IMG/VR virus record: IMGVR_UViG_3300010149_000002
Span: 1 to 64,000 of that record
From: a virus
Length of the DNA: 64,000 nt
Direction: 5' to 3' (one strand)
The position numbers and the translations under genes are program-made. The notes under the pieces were generated by a model that had not been told where the DNA came from, did not search any database, and was given only the letters and a program-made list of their open reading frames with translations. Below are positions 21,489 through 29,736 of the stretch, in pieces; the first letter of the stretch is position 1, and every line of letters begins with the position of its first letter.

Positions 21489-23576
21489 ATGATTAACATT
21501 CAAGAAAAAGTAGACGTAACAAAAAGTCAGGAATTTACAGGCAATCAAATGAGCATTGACCCTGAATTTTTTAATAAAATGATTTGGCTTGTTATTAAGC
21601 AATATAAGTATAAGGTTAGAACATCATTACAAGAGCTAATTTCTAATGCTCAAGATGCTCAAGTTGAAGCAGGTAATGGTGATAGAAAATTAAAAATAAC
21701 TTTACCGACAAAATTAGAACCGACTTTCAAGCTTCGTGATTTTGGCACAGGTATGACACCAGACGTTATCAATAAAATTTATTGTAACATGGGGGCATCT
21801 GGTAGCTCACACACTAATGCAAAAAAGGGTGGTTTTGGTATTGGTGGAAAATCTCCTTTAGGTTTTTGTGACCAGTATAATATCAAGACTTATGTTGACG
21901 GTACGTTTTGGTATTATGCTGTTTACAAAAATGAACTAAACGGAATTAATGTTGATTTAGTTCATACTGGAGATACCACAGAAGAAAACGGCACAGAAAT
22001 TATTATACCATCTAAAAGGGATCAACTAGAACAGTTTAAAAATGGTGCAGTAAGAGCGACATATTTTTGGGATAATCAGCCTATTTTTAATTTTGAAATG
22101 CCTAAACGTCCTAAAGGTATTAAAATTAGTGATAAATTTACAGTATACAATGGCAGAGAATTTGCAAGTAATTTAGGGCTATCCAGTTCTTATTATTCAG
22201 CACAGGGTATTGTTATTTTAGTTGATGGTATACCTTATCTAGTTGAAAGCGATATGTTAAGGCAATGTGATGAACTTAAAAAAGCTGATAATATTTTATC
22301 AAGTAATTCAGTTTTAGTTTATAAAATTGGTAATGGCGAATTAAAAGTGCTTCAAACTAGGGAATCATTAGAAGAGTGTGAATACACATTCAATAGACTA
22401 AATAAAATTGGTTTAGACATTCAAAAAGAGTTTAAAAGGTATTCTAACGAGCTTTTAAAACCTACTATAATTGACACCTATAAAGCATATAAAGAAGCTA
22501 TAGAGTTATTTACAGGGCTTCCAAGTATTGATTTTAATGCTCATGTAAAGATTAATAGAAACGGTATCATGTACTTAAATGATCTTACTAAACAAGATAA
22601 CTTTTTATTTGAAGCGGTAGAGTATCATTACAGATCACAAAGGTATAGACAAGTATTAACAAATTCTAAAAGAGAAAATAAAACCTTTCAACAATTACCA
22701 TTAGATAAACTAAACAGTTTTTATTTAGATGATATTGGTGATACAGAAAGTGAGCAAATGAAAGCTAGACGTTGTAAGCATTTTATTGAACCATCTAAAG
22801 GAGAGATCACATACATTAAAAAAACTGATATGCCCACAGAGCTTTATAATTTACTTCTAAACGAATTAGAATTAAACGTGATATCTAGCCTACCTTTGCC
22901 TCCTAAAAAGGCTAAGACAAAGAATACAAGCACTAAAAAAACGCTTGATAAAGGTAAGATTGATATTCACATTGTTGAAAGAAGTACAGCATGGGGAAGT
23001 AATGCTTATGTAAGAAATTGTAGAACAATTGACCTAAATAAAAACCTTGATAATAAAATACTATGGTGCGATTATTCGACTAGCACAATGTATGATGCAA
23101 GAGATTATGTTGATTTTTTCAAGTCCAAAGGTTTTTTATTTGGATTTGTTTCTAAGAAATACCAAACTAAGATTAAAAATGACGATAGGTTTATGCAAGT
23201 AGATGAGTTTATGAATAATCTAAGCTTTACAACAGAAGAAAAAGAATATATGATTCAAAAAGGAGCGTATGCATATGGCGGTTATAGAGATAATGATATC
23301 ATAAACCAAAAGCTTGCTATCATGGTAAAAAGAGTTAGTTCTAAAAAAATTAGAGCAATGATTAATGATGTAATGCGTCCTAAAAAAGAATTAGATATTC
23401 CACGTAATTTATATTGGGATATGCAAGATCAATTAAAAGACGAGATAAAAGAGAGAAATGACAAGGCTGATATGCTTGGCAAGTATTTAAAAAGGAGATA
23501 TCCTAAATTTAAAAACAATGACGATTTAGATTATATTAACAGAGTAAACAAAACTTATTTACAAGGGAGATTCTAA
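21489..23576 (+). CDS. rIIA-like GHKL ATPase
   Basis: 695 aa. The N-terminal GHKL (Bergerat) ATP-binding domain shows the N box ELISNAQDA (49-57), G1 box DFGTGM (84-89) and G2 box GGFGIGGKS (about 114-122). The rest is a large unassigned region. Size, ATPase type and the directly following rIIB-like gene match the rIIA-rIIB pair of T4-type phages, where the proteins affect lysis timing and protect against some prophage exclusion systems. It is the largest early accessory gene, driven by promoter copy D. A role against host defence is possible but not shown here. Confidence 0.8.
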   Translation: MINIQEKVDVTKSQEFTGNQMSIDPEFFNKMIWLVIKQYKYKVRTSLQELISNAQDAQVEAGNGDRKLKITLPTKLEPTFKLRDFGTGMTPDVINKIYCNMGASGSSHTNAKKGGFGIGGKSPLGFCDQYNIKTYVDGTFWYYAVYKNELNGINVDLVHTGDTTEENGTEIIIPSKRDQLEQFKNGAVRATYFWDNQPIFNFEMPKRPKGIKISDKFTVYNGREFASNLGLSSSYYSAQGIVILVDGIPYLVESDMLRQCDELKKADNILSSNSVLVYKIGNGELKVLQTRESLEECEYTFNRLNKIGLDIQKEFKRYSNELLKPTIIDTYKAYKEAIELFTGLPSIDFNAHVKINRNGIMYLNDLTKQDNFLFEAVEYHYRSQRYRQVLTNSKRENKTFQQLPLDKLNSFYLDDIGDTESEQMKARRCKHFIEPSKGEITYIKKTDMPTELYNLLLNELELNVISSLPLPPKKAKTKNTSTKKTLDKGKIDIHIVERSTAWGSNAYVRNCRTIDLNKNLDNKILWCDYSTSTMYDARDYVDFFKSKGFLFGFVSKKYQTKIKNDDRFMQVDEFMNNLSFTTEEKEYMIQKGAYAYGGYRDNDIINQKLAIMVKRVSSKKIRAMINDVMRPKKELDIPRNLYWDMQDQLKDEIKERNDKADMLGKYLKRRYPKFKNNDDLDYINRVNKTYLQGRF

Positions 23577-23577
23577 T

Positions 23578-24330
23578 ATGAATTACATTATGACACCACA
23601 GGGAGTTACACTAAGTTACGAAGGAAATTTTATCACAATAGCAGAGGGAGATCATCGCTACAATGCGATCTTAGAGGCTATCAAAGATGGTAGGCTAGAG
23701 GATGTACCAAGTCTTGTAGACGTTTCTAAGACGTTCTCAGAGGTTGAGGGAGTCGATCTAGTAGATGGTCACATCTATATTAATGACAAGAAAATTCCAG
23801 AGGTCTTAACTGATAGGGTATTGAACTTTAAAGACAAGGGGTTGCCCTTTGAACCATTAATGAAATTTGCTGAGAAGCTTATGGAGAACCCAAGTTATAA
23901 CTCAAGGCTTATGCTTTACAAGTTCTTAGAACATAACGGACACCCTATCACAAAAGATGGCAACTTTATTGCATACAAAAAAGTTAGAAGAGACTTTACA
24001 GATTGTCACACAGGTAAGATGGATAACAGTGTTGGCATGATTGTTGCAATGCCAAGAGAAGAAGTTGATGATAATCCAGACAATACTTGCTCTAGTGGGC
24101 TTCACGTTGCTGCATATAACTATGCTAATACGTTCTCACAAGGTCACTTGTTAGAAGTCGAGATTGACCCTAAAGACGTTGTAGCCGTTCCTAATGACTA
24201 TGATGGTGAGAAAATGAGAGTATGTAAGTATGTTGTAAAGAAAATTTGTGAGTCAAGACTTGATGATGTTGACTTATATGAACTATGTGACGAATATCTA
24301 GATGAACAGTTAAATGAATGGGGGTATTAA
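23578..24330 (+). CDS. rIIB-like protein
   Basis: 250 aa. The C-terminal two thirds show the rIIB pattern: LYKFLEHNGHPITKDGNF, AYKKVRRDF, DCHTGKMDNSVG, then CSSGLHVAAYNYA and LLEVEIDPKDVVAVPNDYDG. These are the segments shared by T4 rIIB and relatives in many phages. The N-terminal 80 residues carry the short beta-rich part. It starts 1 nt after the rIIA-like stop, so the two are co-translated and probably act together at the membrane. Confidence 0.8.
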   Translation: MNYIMTPQGVTLSYEGNFITIAEGDHRYNAILEAIKDGRLEDVPSLVDVSKTFSEVEGVDLVDGHIYINDKKIPEVLTDRVLNFKDKGLPFEPLMKFAEKLMENPSYNSRLMLYKFLEHNGHPITKDGNFIAYKKVRRDFTDCHTGKMDNSVGMIVAMPREEVDDNPDNTCSSGLHVAAYNYANTFSQGHLLEVEIDPKDVVAVPNDYDGEKMRVCKYVVKKICESRLDDVDLYELCDEYLDEQLNEWGY

Positions 24331-24331
24331 A

Positions 24332-24952
24332 ATGATTATTGGTGAAAGACTAAATAAATTTGATTTAGAGACAGATGGTACACTAAAAAGCTTCAATGAA
24401 ATATTTGCAGAGTGTCCTGTAAAGCTTGACGTTAGTCCTGAGAGCGTTTTAGAGATAGGGGATATAGTAGGTACAGGCAAAGAAAATGTAAGGTATCTAA
24501 ACTTAGATGGCGAGCAAATTACCCATGTATTTGAAAAGGAAAGGTATTTCAAACCAGATGCAGATTTTGGGATGAAAGGTAACACTGGAATAAGAGCACA
24601 TTATAAACTAGAAAATACAAAGACAGGTGAGGTATTTGAAGCTAATAAATTATCAGAATTAGCAGAAATATCAGGCGTACCTCATTATAGAGTAGGTAAA
24701 ATAAGCTCAGGATCGATAAAGTGCGATACTTTTAAGATCACAAAACGTAAAGCAAGTAAGAAACCTAAAAAGGACATTAAGCCTAAAAAAGAATGGATGT
24801 ATTTTGTGACAAAAGGTAATGAGGAACATAGATTCAAACTTGCAAAAGAAGTTGCAAAGTTTTTAAACGTATCTAAAATAACAGTATCTTTTTATACAAC
24901 AAAAAAATGGAATAACTCACAAGGTTGGTCGGTAGACAGGAGAAAAGTATAA
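24332..24952 (+). CDS. Protein with two NUMOD-like DNA-binding repeats
   Basis: About 206 aa. Two related segments, residues about 92-140 (YKLENTKTGEVFEANKLSEL..., ending VGKISSG) and about 158-205 (YFVTKGNEEHRFKLAKEVAKFL..., ending SFYTTKKW), each give a beta-hairpin then a helix-turn-helix of the NUMOD1/IENR1 kind found at the C-terminus of homing nucleases. No HNH or GIY-YIG core is present, so it may be a regulator derived from such a nuclease. The start at 24332 follows GGGGG; a longer start is less likely. Confidence 0.55.
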   Translation: MIIGERLNKFDLETDGTLKSFNEIFAECPVKLDVSPESVLEIGDIVGTGKENVRYLNLDGEQITHVFEKERYFKPDADFGMKGNTGIRAHYKLENTKTGEVFEANKLSELAEISGVPHYRVGKISSGSIKCDTFKITKRKASKKPKKDIKPKKEWMYFVTKGNEEHRFKLAKEVAKFLNVSKITVSFYTTKKWNNSQGWSVDRRKV

Positions 24953-25176
24953 TGGAAACAATTGTAAAATATAACAACAGAAAATTATACAGTAAAAAAT
25001 GTAAGCACTATGTAAACAATTCTTATTTAATTGATCTAATAAGACTTGGACATACTTTTGAGATCAAAGAACATAAAACCGACCAAGACGTAACTGGCAC
25101 AGTTCTTGCAAGTTGTATTAGTGACTTGAACCTTGATGGTGTCAAGTTGACAAATTTCATCAAGGAGAATTTATAA
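24952..25176 (+). CDS. PhaR-type N-terminal DNA-binding domain, stand-alone
   Basis: 74 aa. IVKYNNRKLYSKKCKHYV, LIDLIRLGHTFEIKEHKTDQDVT closely follow the polyhydroxyalkanoate-synthesis-repressor N-terminal domain (PHB_acc_N), whose usual signature is KYxNRKLYDTxxSxYVxLxDI. The C-terminal PHB-binding domain of the cellular protein is missing. In bacteria the domain binds DNA; here it may be a phage transcription regulator. It overlaps its neighbours by 1 nt on both sides. Confidence 0.7.
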   Translation: METIVKYNNRKLYSKKCKHYVNNSYLIDLIRLGHTFEIKEHKTDQDVTGTVLASCISDLNLDGVKLTNFIKENL

Positions 25177-25415
25177 TGAATATCTTAGACTTCCTTACAA
25201 TGATGCAGACAAGTTTATTTGCAAAAGGCTTAGATACAACAGTGTCAATTGGCAGCAAGGTGACACTGGAAATAGAGGACGTAGAGAGTTCTAAGACGGT
25301 TGCAGTAATAACAGGTGATACACTAGAAGAAGCCTATGCAAACCTATTAGGAGCTATGTCAGGAGCTGTGAGAGACACTAAAACAGGACGCTATCAAGGT
25401 CTATCGAGGTTATAA
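25176..25415 (+). CDS. Small early protein, unknown
   Basis: 79 aa, MNILDFLTMMQTSLFAKGLDTTVSIG..., beta strands in the middle (SKVTLEIEDVESSKTVAVITGD) followed by a helix. Co-translated with the PhaR-like gene. No family recognised. Confidence 0.6.
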   Translation: MNILDFLTMMQTSLFAKGLDTTVSIGSKVTLEIEDVESSKTVAVITGDTLEEAYANLLGAMSGAVRDTKTGRYQGLSRL

Positions 25416-25561
25416 TGATCAATAAAAAAGACTTAATAGAAGCAATAGAAGCAATTTCAAATACTTTAGAAGCTAATGGGTTAGACACTTTTGTATTAGA
25501 CCAGTACATTAATAATCAAAAAATTATAATATGGGAAGAAGAAACAGGAGAAGGTTTGTAA
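25415..25561 (+). CDS. Small acidic early protein
   Basis: 48 aa, MINKKDLIEAIEAISNTLEANG..., acidic. Its start shares an A with the previous stop and its stop with the next start. No family recognised. Confidence 0.55.
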   Translation: MINKKDLIEAIEAISNTLEANGLDTFVLDQYINNQKIIIWEEETGEGL

Positions 25562-25797
25562 TGATTATAGTAAAGCTTGTATTAATTGTCTCACTGTGTT
25601 ATCTTATAGGAAGAGGACTTTCTAGAGAGCTAGAAAGAGAAGCAGATGAGGCTAAAAAGCAGACAAAGGACATTAGGAATAAATCTAAAGAAGCTTATCA
25701 ACTTATGCAAGCTGAAAAGAGAGTCTTAGTGAATACAATTAATGAACTTAGAGAAGAGATTGACACTTTAAAGAAGCTTAATAGGAGACTAAAGTGA
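25561..25797 (+). CDS. Membrane-anchored coiled coil, inner-spanin-like
   Basis: 78 aa. One N-terminal membrane segment (MIIVKLVLIVSLCYLIGRGL) followed by a continuous charged coiled coil to the end (KKQTKDIRNKSKEAY...). This is the plan of an inner-membrane spanin (Rz type). The start at 25561 is chosen because it couples to the previous stop. A small lipoprotein gene lies 160 nt further on. The early-region position is unusual for lysis genes, so the assignment is tentative. Confidence 0.5.
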   Translation: MIIVKLVLIVSLCYLIGRGLSRELEREADEAKKQTKDIRNKSKEAYQLMQAEKRVLVNTINELREEIDTLKKLNRRLK

Positions 25798-25973
25798 CTA
25801 ATAAAGAGCTGCTTGATATGTTTAGGTCATCTAGTTACTTAAACTTTATGAAGTTCTTAGAAAATGAGATAGAATTTGTAGATGAATACCCATGTGCTTT
25901 TTGTAAAGATAAACCATGTGGAGAAGATCATTGTGATAGAAACAAGGAGTATGATAATGAATCCAACGATTAG
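25794..25973 (+). CDS. Small Cys-motif protein (GTG start)
   Basis: 59 aa, with CAFCKDKPCGEDHC near residues 36-49, a compact four-Cys/His cluster likely to hold zinc. Start GTG at 25794 follows AGGAG and overlaps the previous stop. It overlaps the lipoprotein gene by 17 nt. No family recognised. Confidence 0.6.
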   Translation: MTNKELLDMFRSSSYLNFMKFLENEIEFVDEYPCAFCKDKPCGEDHCDRNKEYDNESND

Positions 25974-26172
25974 ACAGTTTATGGTAGCTGTATTTTGCAC
26001 AGTGTTGCTTGCCAGTTGTGCAGTTAGATTGCCAGAGCGATCTAATGTTAAAAAGAAAAAGCCAAAGAATCATATAAGCAAGATGAAGGAATGTGTTGAT
26101 GCCTTTATGAATGATCATGGTGTAGGTATTGAAGAAGCTTTTAATACTTGTGAAAAGATTTATAGGAGGTAA
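25957..26172 (+). CDS. Small lipoprotein, possible outer spanin
   Basis: 71 aa. Signal peptide with lipobox LLASC (cleavage before Cys21), then a basic linker (KKKKPKNHISK) and a helix with two Cys (MKECVDAFMNDHGVG, NTCEKIYRR). Signal peptidase II processing would anchor it by lipid in the envelope. With the inner-spanin-like gene just upstream it could form a two-component spanin, though outer spanins are usually Pro-rich. RBS AAGGAG lies before the ATG. Confidence 0.65.
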   Translation: MNPTIRQFMVAVFCTVLLASCAVRLPERSNVKKKKPKNHISKMKECVDAFMNDHGVGIEEAFNTCEKIYRR

Positions 26173-26173
26173 T

Positions 26174-26380
26174 ATGACACCCATTGAAAGCTATCATAGA
26201 TATAAAAACACACAATGGTATAGAAGTTATCGTAAAAAGTTTGAAAAAGGCTATAGAGAAGAGAATAGAATCATGTGGAATTTAAAGTCATGGAAATCTA
26301 TGAGAAAGAAATATGGAAAGACAACTTCCCTAAAACAAGAGTTTGAATACTTAATGATAAGAACTTTAAGAGATTTATAG
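26174..26380 (+). CDS. Small very basic protein
   Basis: 68 aa, rich in Arg, Lys, Tyr and Trp (YHRYKNTQWYRSYRKKFEKGYREENR). AGGAGG precedes the ATG at 26174. The composition suggests nucleic-acid binding. No family recognised. Confidence 0.6.
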   Translation: MTPIESYHRYKNTQWYRSYRKKFEKGYREENRIMWNLKSWKSMRKKYGKTTSLKQEFEYLMIRTLRDL

Positions 26381-26388
26381 GAGATAGT

Positions 26389-26544
26389 ATGCTTCATCTA
26401 ATATACAAAGATACAAATTGTATTCTTTACACAGGTACTAAAAAAGAACTTGCAAAGATTATGGAAAACTTATATAATAATTGTAGGAGTCATTATAAAG
26501 TGGTTTCTAAGCAGTATATAAAAGAATTAGATTGGGAGTTTTAA
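26389..26544 (+). CDS. Small early protein, unknown
   Basis: 51 aa, MLHLIYKDTNCILYTGTKKEL..., mixed. AGGAGA lies upstream of the ATG; the stop shares a base with the next start. No family recognised. Confidence 0.55.
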   Translation: MLHLIYKDTNCILYTGTKKELAKIMENLYNNCRSHYKVVSKQYIKELDWEF

Positions 26545-27527
26545 TGAAAAACATAAGACTGTCACACTCCGCAGCAGAAAAGTTTAAAACCTGCGGAGCA
26601 CTTTATCGCCATCATTACGTTGATCGTATAAGACCAGTTGCAATGGGAAGTGCTCTTTTTTTTGGATCGGCAGTTGATGAGGCATTGAATGTTTTATTAG
26701 GATCTAAGAAACAGATTGTCACCTATAAATTTGACGAGAGTGTTAGTGTTTTGCAACATGCTTATGACGAATTTGATACGTTGTGGTGTGAGCAATTAGA
26801 AAATAAAAATGTAGAATACTTCAAGTCAGATATTGATCTAAGTGTTTTACTTGATATTGATTTAGAAGATATTTCAGAGTTTGATAAAGAAGTAGAAAAC
26901 ATTGAAGAGTTTTTAAAAGAATGTTTCACTATTCTAAAAAATAAAGAAAAATTGTGTGAAGAGGATCAAGCATTGTATAATAGAATAGCTTGGCATAGTT
27001 TATATAGAAAAGGCATGATGCTCATTGAAGCATATAATAATGACATTATGCCACAAATCCATACAGTATTTGATATCCAAAGGAAAGTAGAACTACCGGA
27101 TGAGCATGGCAACCTTTTAATAGGCTATATAGATGCCGTAGTTAGCTTTATAGACGCTCCAGATAGAAAGGTGATACTTGATAACAAGACAAGTTCAAAG
27201 CCGTACAAGGACGATTCTGTATCGACTTCTCCACAGCTTGCAACTTATTGTGAAAGTGAGGGTATAGAGTACGGTGCGTTTGGTGTTGTAGAGAAAGCCA
27301 TAAGAAAAAGAGAGCCAAGAACTAGGACTCAATTAATTATTGATAAAATTCCTGAGAAATTACTTGACGAAACATTTGAAATGTATGATAATGTTTTAGA
27401 GGGCATTGAGAATGAAGAGTTTGATAAGAACTATGACTCTGGATGTTTTTTCTATGGTAAACCTTGTAGTTACTATGCGTACTGTAGAAGTAATGGTAAG
27501 AATAAAGATGGATTGGAGGAAGTATAA
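26544..27527 (+). CDS. RecB/Cas4-like PD-(D/E)XK nuclease
   Basis: 327 aa. Nuclease fold with catalytic pattern GYIDAV (Asp197) and ILDNKTS (Asp213, Lys215). Cys17 in KTCGALYRHHY plus Cys301, Cys308 and Cys314 near the C-terminus form the split four-Cys Fe-S cluster seen in AddB, Cas4 and RecB-like phage exonucleases. It would degrade or resect DNA ends during recombination-dependent replication. The ERF annealing protein is encoded 0.8 kb downstream, a common exonuclease plus annealing pair. Confidence 0.85.
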   Translation: MKNIRLSHSAAEKFKTCGALYRHHYVDRIRPVAMGSALFFGSAVDEALNVLLGSKKQIVTYKFDESVSVLQHAYDEFDTLWCEQLENKNVEYFKSDIDLSVLLDIDLEDISEFDKEVENIEEFLKECFTILKNKEKLCEEDQALYNRIAWHSLYRKGMMLIEAYNNDIMPQIHTVFDIQRKVELPDEHGNLLIGYIDAVVSFIDAPDRKVILDNKTSSKPYKDDSVSTSPQLATYCESEGIEYGAFGVVEKAIRKREPRTRTQLIIDKIPEKLLDETFEMYDNVLEGIENEEFDKNYDSGCFFYGKPCSYYAYCRSNGKNKDGLEEV

Positions 27528-27853
27528 TGGCACAATTAGAGAAACTAAAAAAAGCAGACCTTGTAAAGCTTGCTAGAGAACTTAAGCAAGATAACAAGCT
27601 TTTAAAAAAAGAACTAGAGAATGTTCAGTCAGGCGAGCTAGATGATTCTAAGCTACCGTTATATGCTCATACCTACTACAAAGACGGTGACAAGCATGTT
27701 GTAGACGTTATGAAGTACTCTCCAGAATCAAACAATGTAAAAGTCATTGAGAAGATTGTAGAGAATACTAAAGAGCTTGCATTGTTCAAATTAGAAATGG
27801 TAATTGTAGATAAATTTCATCAACAAGTATATGAAAGGAGTAATAATGAGTAA
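27527..27853 (+). CDS. Coiled-coil early protein
   Basis: 108 aa. N-terminal coiled coil (LEKLKKADLVKLARELKQDN) and a C-terminal mixed domain (LYAHTYYKDGDKHVVDV, then ELALFKLEMVIVDK). It lies between the RecB-like nuclease and the ERF region. Unknown; a recombination accessory protein is possible. Confidence 0.6.
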   Translation: MAQLEKLKKADLVKLARELKQDNKLLKKELENVQSGELDDSKLPLYAHTYYKDGDKHVVDVMKYSPESNNVKVIEKIVENTKELALFKLEMVIVDKFHQQVYERSNNE

Positions 27854-28295
27854 ACTAACAGAACTACTAAACTCTAGGCACCAAGACCTAGACTTTGAAC
27901 TAGGAACATTACACAGTCTATATCAATTAGCTAACAATGTTGCAAAAAAACTAGATGTAGAGGCAGAAGCCAATACAGTACTAACTGCAATGCAAAATAG
28001 ACTAATGGATAAACTAAATGTTGACATTGAGGACATTGCAGAAGATGAAGAAATTGACGTAGAGGACTTAGACTTTGCAGTTATTTATGACCATTTAGGT
28101 ACAGCATTTTTTCATGCAAAGACTGAAATGGCATCATACTTGCAGTTTGACAGTACACTAAATAATCTAAAAAGACTTGGTGCTACAGATGACGAAGTGG
28201 AAAAATTACAGGGTTTCAAAAAAAGACTTGAAAGAACAATATTTGACAGGTATGATGTAACTGAGGATGATCTTAAGGAGGATGGAGATGAATAA
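27846..28295 (+). CDS. Acidic helical protein
   Basis: 149 aa, MSKLTELLNSRHQDLDFELG..., acidic, all-helical. The start at 27846 follows AGGAGT. It overlaps the ERF gene by 8 nt. No family recognised; adjacency suggests a recombination role. Confidence 0.6.
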   Translation: MSKLTELLNSRHQDLDFELGTLHSLYQLANNVAKKLDVEAEANTVLTAMQNRLMDKLNVDIEDIAEDEEIDVEDLDFAVIYDHLGTAFFHAKTEMASYLQFDSTLNNLKRLGATDDEVEKLQGFKKRLERTIFDRYDVTEDDLKEDGDE

Positions 28296-28866
28296 GTTTT
28301 TAAAAAAAGTTGCAGAAATTCAACAAACGCTAAAAGCACCAAAGAATCAATTTAATAAATTTGGAGGATATGCTTATAGAAATTGTGAGGATATACTAGA
28401 AGCAGTAAAACCTTTACTTGGCGACCTAGTTTTAACTGTTAGCGATAAGATTATCACAGTTGGAGAAGGCGAGGACATGAGAGTATATGTTGAGGCTACT
28501 GCTAAAGTAACTAACGGAGAAGAAGTATTAGAAAATACAGCGTCAGCCAGAGAACCATTAGACCAAAAAGGGATGAACGAGGCACAGATAACAGGTAGTG
28601 CAAGTTCATATGCTAGAAAGTATGCACTAAATGGATTGTTTCTAATTGATGATACCAAAGATGCTGATGCAACTAATGATCATGGTAAGGGAGAAGCTAA
28701 AAAAACTTCTACAAGAAAGAAAAAAGAAGATACTAAAGAAAAGCCAAAAAGAACTAGAACAAAAAAAGAAGAGCCAAAGGAAGAACCAGAGGCTAAGGAA
28801 GAGTCTAAAGAAGAACCAGAAGAAAAACCAAAGAAACGTGGAAGAGGTTTTAGGAGAAAAGGATAA
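28288..28866 (+). CDS. ERF-family single-strand annealing protein
   Basis: 192 aa. ERF recombinases anneal complementary single strands. The family pattern is present: FNKFGGYAYRNCEDILEAVKPLL (about 19-41), VYVEATAKVTNGEEVLENTASA, and SASSYARKYALNGLFLIDDTKD ahead of the end of the domain. A Lys/Glu-rich low-complexity tail (about 130-192) ends KKRGRGFRRKG, probably for DNA or partner binding. AAGGAGG precedes ATG 28288 at good spacing. Confidence 0.9.
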   Translation: MNKFLKKVAEIQQTLKAPKNQFNKFGGYAYRNCEDILEAVKPLLGDLVLTVSDKIITVGEGEDMRVYVEATAKVTNGEEVLENTASAREPLDQKGMNEAQITGSASSYARKYALNGLFLIDDTKDADATNDHGKGEAKKTSTRKKKEDTKEKPKRTRTKKEEPKEEPEAKEESKEEPEEKPKKRGRGFRRKG

Positions 28867-29066
28867 TGAGAGAAGAAAAAAAAGGAATTAGAGAGGGGAT
28901 GTTTTTAGCTAGACTTGCTACTGTAGTTGAAATATTTTTAGATGAACAAGATAAAGATAAACAATGGTTAAATTCCAAATATAACGAAATTATTAGTTAC
29001 TATGAAACAGGGGTACACCCTAAAGATAAGAAAATTAAAGGTATTTTTGGGAGCGATAATGAGTAA
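28866..29066 (+). CDS. Small basic early protein
   Basis: 66 aa, MREEKKGIREGMFLARLATVVEIFLDEQDK..., helical. ATG shares a base with the ERF stop. No family recognised. Confidence 0.55.
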   Translation: MREEKKGIREGMFLARLATVVEIFLDEQDKDKQWLNSKYNEIISYYETGVHPKDKKIKGIFGSDNE

Positions 29067-29337
29067 ACTAAAAGAAGAGTTCAATAGAGTAGCAGAAATA
29101 TCTTCACAAATAACACTTGATCTTCAAGAAGAAGTGAGAGATTTGAAGAAGAATGAAGTAGCAAGAGTTTTTATGGCGGTAATGGAATACCCTGTGCCTC
29201 CTACAAGACAGCTTACTAGCCAGAAAGAAGTTGACACATATCAAATGGCAGTTGGGCTAAAAGAAATGCAAATGAAAATGGGAGTCATAAACCTAGCAAT
29301 GAAAGAACAGGAGGCTAATAATGGCGAAGACAGTTAG
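29059..29337 (+). CDS. Helical early protein
   Basis: About 92 aa, MSKLKEEFNRVAEISSQITLD..., helical. The start at 29059 overlaps the previous stop; an ORF beginning 19 codons earlier has no ribosome site. No family recognised. Confidence 0.55.
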   Translation: MSKLKEEFNRVAEISSQITLDLQEEVRDLKKNEVARVFMAVMEYPVPPTRQLTSQKEVDTYQMAVGLKEMQMKMGVINLAMKEQEANNGEDS

Positions 29338-29734
29338 AGCATATAGAATGACAGAAGCTCTTTTAAAAAGAAATTCTATACCAAATTATAATGATCTTGC
29401 AGATAATGTTGCACAGATATCACCAATTAAGATTAGAAACATTGGAAGTTGGCACTACCATGTTGCAGAGGATGCTAAAGGACAGGTATATCTTATTGAG
29501 GATGATGTTGTAATGCAAAATAAACTCTATGAGAGAAACATGGGAGTTAGTGAATCTAAGTTCATGCTAGATGGTGTTGGTATTAATCAAATTAAAGAGT
29601 TTAAGAAATTACAGGAAGAAGAAAGTACTTTACAAGTTGAAGAAGAGCCTGTAGAATTAGAAGAAGAAGAAGTTGAAGAGCAAGTTGAAGAAGCTCCAGA
29701 AGAACAAGAAAATAAACAAGACCAAGGAGAATAA
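29321..29734 (+). CDS. Protein with acidic tail
   Basis: 137 aa. The first 85 residues are a mixed basic domain (VRAYRMTEALLKRNSIPNYND, then IGSWHYHVAEDAKG). The last 40 residues are almost all Glu, Gln and Val (EEEEVEEQVEEAPEEQEN), like the acidic tails by which single-strand-binding proteins contact partners. Unknown family; an SSB-like or accessory replication role is possible. Confidence 0.55.
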   Translation: MAKTVRAYRMTEALLKRNSIPNYNDLADNVAQISPIKIRNIGSWHYHVAEDAKGQVYLIEDDVVMQNKLYERNMGVSESKFMLDGVGINQIKEFKKLQEEESTLQVEEEPVELEEEEVEEQVEEAPEEQENKQDQGE

Positions 29735-29736
29735 AA

